Shown: piece after piece, positions 11,709 to 22,400 of the stretch
How the letters are laid out: the number at the start of each line of letters is the position of its first letter
Numbering within the stretch: the stretch's first letter is position 1
From: Glebionis coronaria
Taxonomy: Eukaryota; Streptophyta; Magnoliopsida; Asterales; Asteraceae
Length of the DNA stretch: 64,000 bases
Reading direction: 5' to 3'
NCBI GenBank assembly: GCA_025667525.1
Contig: CM046878.1
Location: forward strand, 400,141,275 to 400,205,274
Position numbers and translations under genes: made by a program
Notes under the pieces: generated by a model
What the model was told of the DNA's origin: nothing
The model's input: only the letters and a program-made list of their open reading frames with translations
The model's database searches: none

Positions 11709-13540
11709 TTTTTAATATTAACATATCTTTTTTGTAATTTTTTTTCTCAGGAAAAATTACAAAGTTCTTCCGCAAGGATGTTCGAAATATATCATCATTG
11801 AAAGCTAGTAGTATTATCTTACATTCTAGTATAAAGAAAAGAAAGAAATCATCCAAACAAGATAGCCAAAGGGACTCAAAGAGAAGGTTTGTTAGCCGTG
11901 AGAAATTCTCTGATGCTAGGAAACTGTTAGATGAATTTAATCTGGAATCGATAATTGGAGCAAATTCTGAAATTAGTTCCGTTGAAAGAGTTTCTCACGA
12001 GGATCAACTAGATATGGAGAATGCTCTTGGGGAACGATTTATCCGTGATATAGATCATGATGGGAGTGAGACGATGCTCGACTGTGTTGCAATTAAACTA
12101 AAGGTTACAAAGTTAAACGAAGATGATGAAGATGATAAAGTTAAACAAAAGAAGAAGAGGAAGGATAACGTAGAAGATGAATGGCGCTATATTAGAACTA
12201 GAGCTTCTCCATCAGTTTTGTTTAACTTAATGAAAAATTTAACGACATCTCAGATGAAAGATTTGATAGAAATTGGGTTTGGTTCCTTTATTCAAATGGC
12301 CCCAGATAAGATACCAGTTAAGATAGGTCATTTTGTAGTTAATAATTTTGATCCAGTCTCAATGAAGTTGAAGCTGACCAATGGTAATATCTTGATTACA
12401 CCTGAACTAGTTAACAGAGTTTTAGGTGTGCCTTTAGGGAAAACAAAATTGAAAGATATCAAGAAACTACCCATGGATGATGTTACAACTTTAGAATGGT
12501 ACAAACAATTTAGTTCTAGGAATCCAACTCCAACCAAAGTTTCTGATTCAATAAAACAATCAGGGTTGGATGGAATTCTTTTCAAACTAAATTTCCTTGT
12601 ATTGGTTTCGAATGTTATGGGACTTTCCGGTAGAGGAGGGAAGTGTAGGCCAGGCAAGGCGATTGTCGGATACATAAATGAAAATACAAGAATTGAAAAT
12701 TTTAATTGGTGTATGTTTATTTGCGATTGCTTGAGAATGAGTAAAGAGAAGTGGATAAGTGAAGATCCAAACTGTTATTATTCTGGACCTCTAACAGTTC
12801 TTGGTCAGTATTTTTTTAACTTTTTCCTTCAAATTTGTGTCTTGTTATCATTTTTTCAAAACAGTGATTTTGTAATTGTTTGAATAATTTTTTTTAGCTC
12901 ATGTATCTGTACTAAACCAAATGTCCATCAATATGTGTCCCTCATGAAAAACCGACAATTAAATTCTGGACTTCAGAGTTGATTAAACAAAGGGAAGCAT
13001 ATGAAATTTCCAATGGTGGATTTGGATTGCTTCATCTGTATTCCCCTGATTCCAGTGATGATGATGATATTTGTCAAACAAAGGTATCCATGGTTTTTTT
13101 TACAGTTGTTGAATATGGTTTTAAGACTTTCACATGTGAAAAAATATATGTTCACATATTTTGTTTGTATAACTGTTTAAGTTTATTGTTTAATATGGTT
13201 TTAAGATTTCACATGTGAAAAAATATATATGTTTCACATATTTTTTTATTCTGAAACAGATCAACACTAAACTGGATAAGCTTGATCAGAAACTAATCTT
13301 GCTGAATATACTACTTGAAGAAATTGGTTATGAGTTTTCAGAGGCTGTGGTTGATCATAGAGATAATAGAAGGTTGATAGAAATGAAAGCTAGATATAAT
13401 GAGATCATTAGGAATACTGATCTTAGTGATTATGGATTCTAGGGTGTTAATAATGATGGAATTTTTTCGAGTGATGATGATGATATTGTAAATAATTTTC
13501 ATGTCGGGGAGGGCAGCAATTCAAAGGATGAGTTATTTGA

Positions 13541-13780
13541 GGAATTAAATGTTCGAGGTTTGGATAAAGAAAAACAGGATGAAAGAGTTTAACAGTTAGA
13601 TGAGGAATTAGATGTTCGAGGTTTGGATAAAGAAAAACAAGATGAAAGAGTTCAACAGTTAGATGAGGAATTAGATGTTCAAGCTTTGGGTAAAGACTTC
13701 AGCAGTTAGATGAGGAAGTAGGTGTTCAAGTTTTGTGTAATGAAAAATACGAGGAAAGACTTCAACTAGCCCTTGTTAAT
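13541..13780 (+). repeat. 63-bp coding tandem repeats in the ULP1-like gene
   Basis: Units start at 13,541, 13,604, 13,667 and 13,714. The first two are 63 bp (21 codons, with LDEELDVRGLDKEKQDERV as the core). The third has lost 16 bases, which shifts the frame, and the fourth is diverged. The first unit ends in TAA where the second has CAA, so the repeat itself shows which base mutated. Confidence 0.85.
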
Positions 13781-16085
13781 GGAAACAATGAGCATCAATT
13801 TGTTAAAAATCTTCATCTTGCTGAACTCAGCAATTCAAAAGAAGAATTAGATTTGGATTTAGGTGATGCAGTTTTTGAGAATGAACAACATGAAGAAAGA
13901 CTACAGCTAGAACTTGTTACTGAAAAGAATGAGCCGGAAGTTGATAAGGATAATAAGATAGAATTAAGTGGTGTTGAAGAGATTGTAAATCCTGTAGAAG
14001 GTTTTAATGTTTTTCAAGTTCCAGAATTGGAGAATAATATTAAAGTATAGGATTTCAGCTTCGAAAATTGTTTACAACAAGGATTATTAAATCAAGCTGC
14101 CAAACCTAACGTCAAGATCAGTGGGCTTCGTAATCCATTTGCTGTTTCGTTGAACGACATGCCTAGGCATAGTATACAAGATGCTCCAAGTTTTTCGCTC
14201 GATATTGAGTTTGATGACATTCCAGAAAAGACTGTTAGTCCAAATATTGCAGATGTTTCTCCAGTTGATACTTTTAATCAAACACCAGGAAGTAGTCGAT
14301 TTGTTTATCAGAAAGAAACACAAGTGATTGAGCAGAATATGAAATTTGAAACAATAAGAATCCAACCAAAACGGGATGTTGGAGTTGGGCTTCAAATGAG
14401 ATCACCTTATCGAACAAGGCATGTCCCCCTTTCTTATTCACTGAGTCATCAAGAAACGTTGTGTGCCGCTTCACTCTTCATGAGTACTAATGATGCAATG
14501 TAAGATAGTTTGTATTCAGTTTATTATTTTATTATTTTAGTAAAAAAGTTCGTATGTGAAAGTAATTTTTTGTTTGTTTTTCACAGATTGCATATACGAG
14601 TCTAAAACAACTAAACTTTCCGAAATGAGATATGTTCTCGAATTACTTTCTCCAACACTTAGAGTTGAAAAAGGTGTTATTGATGTATGGTCTGACATAT
14701 TGAATTACATGGAGAAATATAAATCACCAGATTCTCCAGAAAGATATTTTTTCAATCGAATATTGTAAGTTTTTTTTATATTCTTTGAAATTTAATTGAT
14801 AGCTCTTTATTTATTTTAAAATAATTATTTTTCAGTCAAGTTACTTGAAAATCGAAGACTATGATTCCACAAAAAAGTTGCTATGGCAATTTGAACATTG
14901 TATGTGGATTTCTGATTACTCCGACAGGATCGTCAAGACTAAAGATATGAAGTTTGACCTGGTATAATTTTAATATCTTAAAGTATTATGTAGTTGTCGT
15001 ATAAAGCGATTTAATCTTTGTATATTATTTTATGTAACTGAGTATATTTTTATCAAAATTTGTTACTAGGTGTTTTTTCCTGTATGCTGTTTTAAGGAAC
15101 ACTTCTTCTTAATGGTTTTCCATATGAAAACTGGAAAAGTTGTTATCATTGATAACGCTTCAATTGCTGACCAAGATTATGGTAGATATTACAGAGTTCC
15201 TCGAGCATTGGTGAGAAAAAAACTTTTATGTTTTTCTTTAATAATTTTGGTAAAATTCTTTTTTCTTTTTTTTCTGTTTTTATTTTTATTTTTTGTTGCA
15301 GATTGAAACATTTGACAACTACTTATCCAGTCACACTAGCAAACGTCCATCTGTTTTTCGGAATGTTCAACCTGAGATAATGAAGCTAAATTGGAGCACC
15401 TCGGAAAATGAGTTTGATAGCGGTGTTTTCTTAATGGCTCACATGGACCATTATAAGGGAGAAATTGATTCAAAATGGAATTTGAATTTCTGTAAAGAAT
15501 CAAAAGAGCAAGACAGGCAACTCAAGATTTTGAGGTCAGCTATTACTATTTTTTAAATTCTTGCATTTGATGTTTTTTTAAGTTATTTTTTACCAACTTC
15601 TTATATATGTTTTATTAAAATCACTTTTTATATTTTTCATTTCATTCAGAAAAAAATACGCTGCGGCAAATCCTTTTGTCTAAAAATAACAAACTTAAAG
15701 ACGATAATCTACAAAGTGCTTTAGCTATTAACCATATTCAGAAGAGTATAAGAGATAGATTGATTGAAGAAGCTGCTGCTGCGAGGTATTGTGATTCAGA
15801 CCAACTTGTTTCTGGGTGAGAAGCCATTGTGTTTTTATATTTTTATGATCTTTAGTTTTGGATATGAGTTTTATGAAAAAAATTATTAATTTTTTAAATA
15901 TTTTTATTTTTGAAGGAAATAGCTTCCAGTGGATCATACGTCAAAGTCAAAGAAGATATCATGTAGAAGCACAGGCAAATGTGTCTATCCTCCAAAAAAA
16001 AAATATGGATCGTTACTGCAGAAAATGTGGAGGTTATGGACATGATTCTCGTCACTGTCCATTAAACAGAGAAAGAATCTTTTAA

Positions 16086-17077
16086 GTCACCTATTTTTTT
16101 CAATGTTTTTTAATGATTGTTATTTTCGTGTTTTTATTTTCGTGTCTGCAAAAAATGGTTATTGAAATAATTCTAAGCATTTAACATTGATGTGAGTAAT
16201 TTCAATTAATTGTTATATTTTTTTTCCTTAACAAAGTTTTTAACATGCAATAGAAAATATTTTCACATGTGAAAATTAAGGTTTTAATAACAAGATTTTA
16301 CAATTAAATTTTTACGTGCCTACTTTAAATGTGAAAAAAAATGTTGATGTAAATATACAACAATCTTGCCCTTGAAGTACAATATATATCATACATTAGT
16401 ATATTATTAATACTAAAAATGAGTTTTTTCATATGTGAATAAAAATTAATACTAAAATTTTATATTGTTTTATATATTTCACATGTGAAAATAATGTTTT
16501 GAAAAAAACTCGCCAAAAACTATAAATGGTTAAGCAAGCATTTAACATGGTATTCAAAATTTCAATGTAAATAAAACAATAATCTTACACTTCAACTACA
16601 ATATATCATCTATTAGTTAATTATCAACTACAAACTGATTATTTTCACATGTGAATAAAAATTAGTACTATAGGTACGTATTGCTTTATATATTTTGTTT
16701 ATAAAAAACATATTTTTTATTAATTTTATAGACTAAATAAAAAAACAAAATAATAACACATATTAAAAACTAAATAATCAAGCATTAAACATTCAACAGA
16801 GTAACTTTCACATGTGAAAAGAAACTTAGCAAACTGAACTGGGCAACAAAGTAATTAACAACCTGTAACAAAATATTTCACACGTGAAAAAAAAGTTTTA
16901 CCAATTATTATGAACTATGTATTCAGAGTACTATATCAATTATTATCTATCTCTTCAGTATCATCTTTTGTCCAGCTATTTTTATCATTCATCATTACTG
17001 TCAGTTTCACTGTACACTGTGGAATCACTATCTTGTCCTGTCTCTCTTCAGTATCATCTTCTGTCCAGCTATTTTTA
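16086..17077. other. Spacer between the convergent ULP1-like and FAR1-like genes; palindrome cluster
   Basis: This interval holds four exact CACATGTG palindromes (16264, 16480, 16646, 16809), a CACACGTG variant near 16,880 and a CATATGTG variant near 16,433, with no coding sequence. The two genes end on its two sides in opposite orientation. This is the plus-side dense cluster; the other is in the third FAR1 intron region at 41 kb. Confidence 0.75.
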
Positions 17078-17132
17078 TCATTCATCATCACTGTCAGTTT
17101 CGATGTACACTATGGAATCACTATCTTGTCCT
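16951..17132. repeat. 91-bp tandem duplication at the 3' end of the FAR1-like gene
   Basis: Two copies begin at 16,951 and 17,042 (CTCTTCAGTATCATCTT...). The FAR1-like stop codon (17,080-17,078, minus) lies in the second copy, so the first copy is downstream of the coding region. Confidence 0.85.
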
Positions 17133-17515
17133 GTCTCACCTTTTCCCACATTAACTTGGCAGTTTCTGGAGTCGTGTCTAACCATCTTCTTACATTTTTT
17201 ACAATTTCTTCTCTTCCTCTTCAAAAGATCCCTTGTCTTTTCTAATTAACTGTTGCTTCTCTGAAGACCTGAACCACTCCCTTTGTTTTTACAGTCTTCG
17301 GGGTTTCCAACATCGTTCATTCCTTCAGCTCGTTTTTCAACGCCCAGAACATGGTTAAACATTTCTGTTTTACTTAATGGTTTAGCATTCAGATTTGCTT
17401 TTTCAACTCCAGTCTTTAGTTTCTTTATATTTTTAAGAAATTCATTTAATTGACCTTCATCTTTAACCAAAAGATTGAGGCAGAAATCTACTGCATAATA
17501 AACTTCAGTTGCAAT
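17078..17515 (-). pseudogene. FAR1-like MULE transposase, C-terminal part (severed by the gypsy insertion)
   Basis: This is the continuation of the minus-strand gene at 39,914-42,650, cut off by a retrotransposon at 17,516. If the 22.4 kb insert and one GCAAT copy are left out, the frame continues directly from the SWIM exon into ATEVYYAVDFCLN, a Lys/Leu-rich region, and then a stop (TAA, 17,248-17,246). In the same frame beyond that stop lie a CKKC...RHDSRNC knuckle and an acidic tail (ETDSDDE), ending TGA at 17,078. The knuckle resembles that of the ULP1-like gene. The TAA is therefore likely a later nonsense mutation. Confidence 0.75.
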
Positions 17516-19225
17516 TAATAAGTGTGAAAACACTAATGCTTTTACCACTTATTTCCAATAATAACATGACCAAAACGTGTATTTTATGTCGTAAAAGTCG
17601 GAATTATGCGTGGTTTGTGTTTTTATTGTGTTTTAGGACCAAAAGATGAAAAAGGAAGAAAACACGGGCTTTCACGGGCTTTTATCGAAGAAAACGAGAA
17701 AAGACGAAGTCAAAAGATCAAGAGTGCTTAGAGAACGGATGTCCAAGACCTATTCTGAAGATTCATCGAAGAAAAATTCTAAATACGGAAGTTTAATGAA
17801 GTCGAAGAACTTAATTCTAAATTAGAGAAGAAAATTATTAAGACAAGTTCAAATCCCGAGACGACGTCGAGAAAAGACAACGATTTAAATCGAGTCGAGA
17901 AGAAAGAAAGAAGAGGCAACACATGCACACCTTCCCATTTTTCCTATAAATACCCTCCTAATACACATTAGGAGGGTTGGTTAGTTTTAGTTAGCTAGTT
18001 TCATTTTCATTTTTCTTTCTAGTTTTTAGAGAGAGAAAGTTCCAAACTTTCTCTCACTAAGTTTTCATCTTTTCCTTCTTTTAATCTTTCAAGATTAAGC
18101 TTTTTGTATTTGAGTTTTATTAATCAAAAGTTAAGTTTCTTTTATCTGTAATCTTCTTCTACCTTTCTTTATTTTGATCTTGATTCGTTATAATCTTTGA
18201 TTTTATATCATCTTTATGCTTATATGATTAAAAAGTTCATCTTTTTATTCATCTATAAGTTTTTATATGGATTAAGCTTTGAGCTTCTAATGCTTATTGG
18301 CTTAATTTGTTTTTAGCTTATTTACTTTTAAAAGCTTTCTTAAAAAGTTTCTTCTTTTATGGTTTGATTTAAAAGATTGCTTATTTTAAGTTGGATAAGT
18401 TGTTATTCGTGCTTATTTGGTTTATTTCATTACTGGTTTGGTTAAGTTTTGGTGTTAGCTTATCATCTTAGCTTATCACTTAGCTTATTTTCGAATCAAA
18501 AGGTAATCGGAAAAGGGTAAACCCTTTTCCGATTGGATCATTCCGATTAGCACCTTGTATTCCGATCACCCTGATAGGATTAGGGTTTCAGCTTTCCGAT
18601 TTGCACCTCATATTCCGATCTGTTGATCGGATTGGGGTTTTAATATTCCGACTGTGTGGATTTGTTAACATTCCGACGTGAGTATCTTGCATAGCATTCC
18701 GATTTGGATCCCTTATTGGATATTCCGATTGGTTTTGATTTCATGTATTCCGATTGTGGGGTTCTTTAACATTCCGATTAGACTCGATTTCTTGTGATTC
18801 CGATTGGGCATTTCGATTGCACTATTCCGACGAGGGTTTGGTTTGATATTCCGATTAGTGATAGTTTCCAACATTCTGATCTTATTTTCCGACCAGCATT
18901 CCGATTCGATTCCGATTTGGCATTCTGATGAATTAGTTTCTTGTTTTTATAAAGTTTTCAAGTTTTAGACTTATTAAGTTTTCAAGTAATTTTCTAATTT
19001 TGTCTAAGTTTTTATCATTTATTTTTAACTTGTCAATTTAGTTTAATCTTTTAAAGCTTTAATTTTACTCAACGACACTTTCATATTTGCTATTAGTTTA
19101 AATTAGACAACCAACCACTCATTTATTATTCCACCAAGAACAATTGAGTCACACTTTCTACCAATAATCAATTCGAAAAGATTCGGACGATAATATTTTA
19201 TACTTGGGGTAAAAGCCTTGTATTA
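17516..19225 (+). repeat. 5' LTR of the outer gypsy element
   Basis: This 1710-bp LTR matches 38212-39913 with only scattered substitutions and small indels. A TATA-like CCTATAAATACC lies at about 17,943, suggesting the transcription start region. A cluster of TTCCGA motifs occupies 18,525-18,930. Confidence 0.93.
18525..18930 (+). repeat. TTCCGA motif array in the outer 5' LTR
   Basis: I count 17 exact TTCCGA hexamers, most as ATTCCGAT, at irregular spacing, plus three decayed forms (TTTCGAT, TTCTGAT twice). The matching stretch of the 3' LTR has all 20 intact. Confidence 0.85.
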
Positions 19226-19227
19226 AA

Positions 19228-19245
19228 TGGCACCGCTGCCGGCTC
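19228..19245 (+). other. Primer-binding site, tRNA-Asp type (outer gypsy)
   Basis: TGGCACCGCTGCCGGCTC begins two bases after the LTR. It agrees with the complement of the plant tRNA-Asp 3' end (TGGCGCCGTTGCCGG) except at two positions in the first 15. Confidence 0.75.
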
Positions 19246-19444
19246 TTTTCGTTAAGATTAAAGGTTTTTAGTGAGAGACGCGTTGGATTTTGGGATCCGT
19301 TCATCTTTGAACGTTATTTTCCTTGCTTTAAATTTTCAAAAATCCTAAAAAAATATAAAATTTTCAAAAACACAAAAAAATAATAATTTAAAAAGCATAA
19401 AAAACAAAAAATATTTCTTGCTTTGTTAGTTCTTTTGCAGGTGT

Positions 19445-22400
19445 ATGCGCACTCGATCAACGTCTTATCAAGAGCCCGAGACTCTCGATAACTTAGACAT
19501 GGCCGGTGTACACAACAACAATAATAATCCACCTCAAAACAACATGAATAATAACAACAATGAACCTCTACCGGACAATCGTTCTATGATCAAACTTTTG
19601 CAAGAACATGTAGAGGGCAACCACGACGCTATTGTCATACTCGCGATTGGAGCCAACAACTTTGAGCTCAAATCCGACTTTATTCAAATGGTCTCTGCTC
19701 AACCATTCTTGGGGCGTACCATTGATGATCCTCATGACCACATCAAAAGATTCCTTCAACTCATGAATATGGTCAAATTCAATGGGGTTTCACAAGAGGT
19801 AATTTTGCTTGCAAATTTTTCCTTTCTCCTTAGACGGACAAGCCCGACATTGGCTTGATAAAGAACCGCCACAAAGTATTCTTACGTGGCCGGATTTAGA
19901 GACCAAATTTATCAACTACTTTTTCCCACCCTCTCGTACTACCGCTTTGCGGAATGAAATCATTACTTTTGAACAAAAGTACGATGAGACTTTTAGTGAA
20001 TCTTGGGACCGTTTTAAAGAACTTTTAAGAAAGTGCCCACAACATGGTTTTACCAAAGTGCATCAAATTAACACTTTTTACAATGGTTTAAGCATGAATG
20101 ACCAAGATTCACTAAATAGTGCTTCGGGGGGTAATCTTTTGGTTAAGTATTCTAATGCCGCTTGGGATATTATTGAGAACAAGTCTAGAGTTCAAACCAA
20201 GAGTGTTCGGACCAATGTGGCTAGTGCTAGCACTAATGAGAGCGACAAGAGACTTGATAAGCTTACTTCGCTTGTTGAATCACTTGCTCTCCAAGCCACC
20301 AATAATACTAAAGCTATCACTGCCCAAGCCAATGCTATGACTCAATCTTGTGATATATGCGGGGGATCTCACTCATACACCGATTGTCCTTCGACTCACG
20401 ACAATCCGGAAAATGTGTATGTCGCCAACGGTACCTATTCTACGGGAGGCTATCAAGCACGTCCTCAAGGTGACCGCAACTTGCTCAGCTATCGCTCAAA
20501 CAACTTTCTTTCACCACCCTGTTTCCCCCCACAAAACCCGAACAACCTCAATCACAACAATCAAAACCAACCTCGTGTTCCAAATCAATATCCAAACCAA
20601 AGAAACCCATATCCACCTCAAAGAAACAACCAAGTTTACCAACAACCTGCTTATCAACCACCCGCCTACCATTCTCCCCCTCCCAACCAACCCATCGCAT
20701 TACATCAAGATGTTGAAACCTACATGAGGACTAATGATGTGATCGTCCAAAATATTCAGCGGGAAATGGCCAACATGAAAGCAGATATGGTGAAGCAAGG
20801 GAATGATCTTTGAGCTGATATGCGAAACACTTTGGCAAGTCAAACGAATGACTTGAGGAATATGATGGCTAGTTTCTTCCCTAGTAATCAAGCCTCTGGA
20901 TCAGGTTCTCTTACGAGTAACACCGTGGCTAATCCAAGAGGGGAGATGAAAGCAATCACCACTCGCAGTGGAAAAGGTTTAAAGGAACCCGAGCTTCCTA
21001 CACCTACACCGGTGATTGTGACAACGGAAAACGAGTCTCCTTCTCCGAATACTCCATTTTTTATTCCTCCAATTTCTACTTCTCCAATTTCACCACCTTC
21101 AACTTCTACCCCTCCACCACCCAAGGATGTGAGTGCTAATTCTATCCCAAAGCCTTCATCTCAACCCAATATACCTTATCCTTCGAGGTTGAGGAAAGAG
21201 AAATTGAAGAACAAGGATGATATTCAGGTTTCGAACTTTCTTAAAATGTTCAAACAACTGAATTTCAATATCTCCTTTGATGAGGCTCTCGCTCACATGC
21301 CCAAATATGCTAAAATGTTTAAAGATCTTCTTAGTGATAAGGAGAAACTTCTCGATATTGCTCAGACCCAGCTTAATGAGAATTGCTCTGCAGTGCTCTT
21401 AAGGAAATTGCCCACCAAACTTGGTGATCCGGGTCGTTTCTTGATTCCTTGCAACTTCCCGGGAGTAGAGAATTGCATGGCCCTAGTCGATCTAGGTGCC
21501 AGTATTAACTTAATGCCATTAAGTGTTTGGAAGCAGTTATCTCTCCCCGAGCTAGTACCCACACGAATGACTTTGGAATTAGCCAACCGTACGGTTGCTT
21601 ATTCAGTGTGGATAGCCGAAGACGTCTTCGTCGGTGTCGACAAATTCATCTTTCCGGCGGATTTTGTTGTCGTTGACTACGAGATGGACCCCCGTGTTCC
21701 ATTAATGGTTGGACCTCCATTCCTGAGGACCGGTCGCACTCTCATCGACGTAGCCGCTGGCGAATTAATCATGAGAGTTGGTGACGATAAAATCGTTTTC
21801 AACATGGGTAAACTTTCTAAGCAGCCTTTGGAAAACGAGAGTGTTAATTTCATTGATGTTCTTGATGAGGCTTGTGAAGAACATTTCAAAGACACTTGTA
21901 AAAGTGGTTCTTCTTCTCTACCCATTGTTGAGACCGTTGCCTCTATTGCTCCATCACTGACTCCATTTGGAGAAAGTGATTTCATCTTGAAAGAATTTGA
22001 AGCAACTTTGGGAAATGTGGACTTAAAATATGACGATTCTCCCTCCAATTGGGATGAAGACATTCGTACCATTGAGAAACTTCTCAATGAGGACCATACT
22101 TCTCCACCATCTCCTAAGGATATCTCTATCGATGAACCGAATTTGACTACGCCTTCCATCGAAAATCCTTCGGATTTATAGCTTAAGGACCTACCATCTC
22201 ATATCGAGTACGTTTTCCTTGAAGACAACAAAAAGTTACCGGTCATCATCGCTAAGGACCTGAAAGAAGAAGAAAAATCCCGACTTATCGCCGTGCTGAA
22301 GAATCACAAGAAATCTATTGCATGGAAAATCTCCGATATTCGTGGAATTGATCCTCACTTTTGCACACATAAAATTCTCATAGAGGACGACTTTAAACCC

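Larger units (their letters stand above)
11525..16085 (+). pseudogene. ULP1/C48-peptidase-type transposon protein with CCHC knuckle, broken
   Basis: Apparent exons: 11481-11549, 11751-12803, 12898-13083, 13260-14499, 14587-14764, 14836-14961, 15070-15210, 15302-15534, 15650-15785 and 15916-16085. The ATG at 11,525 is the first candidate start. Order of parts: basic head, RTRASP...VLGVPLG domain typical of plant ULP-like transposon proteins, acidic repeats, RSPYRTRHV linker, peptidase core, and a CX2CX4HX4C knuckle (CRKCGGYGHDSRHC) near the end. ULP1 enzymes remove SUMO. The core shows His (15100-15102, KEHFF) and Asp (15151-15153, VIIDN), but the nucleophile is Ser (AGC, 15419-15421, FDSGVF) instead of Cys. 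Lesions: stops at 12913, 13440, about 13590 and 14048, a one-base insertion near 15671, and phase mismatches at several splice junctions. Several stops are one transition away from CAG or CAA. Confidence 0.8.

Noticed and set aside
12328..12675. 115-codon minus-strand ORF
   Set aside because: It lies opposite the conserved ULP1-like exon, whose plus-strand frame matches its paralog; it is a shadow.
16910..17249. Two overlapping Ser/Leu-rich plus-strand ORFs of about 110 codons
   Set aside because: They are antisense to the FAR1-like C terminus and its 91-bp duplication.
20350..20727. 125-codon plus-strand ORF in the outer gypsy
   Set aside because: It is a +1-frame shadow of the Pro/Asn-rich gag; the gag frame is confirmed by the nested copy.
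21677..22159. 160-codon minus-strand ORF in the outer gypsy
   Set aside because: Same antisense region as in the inner element; no independent support.
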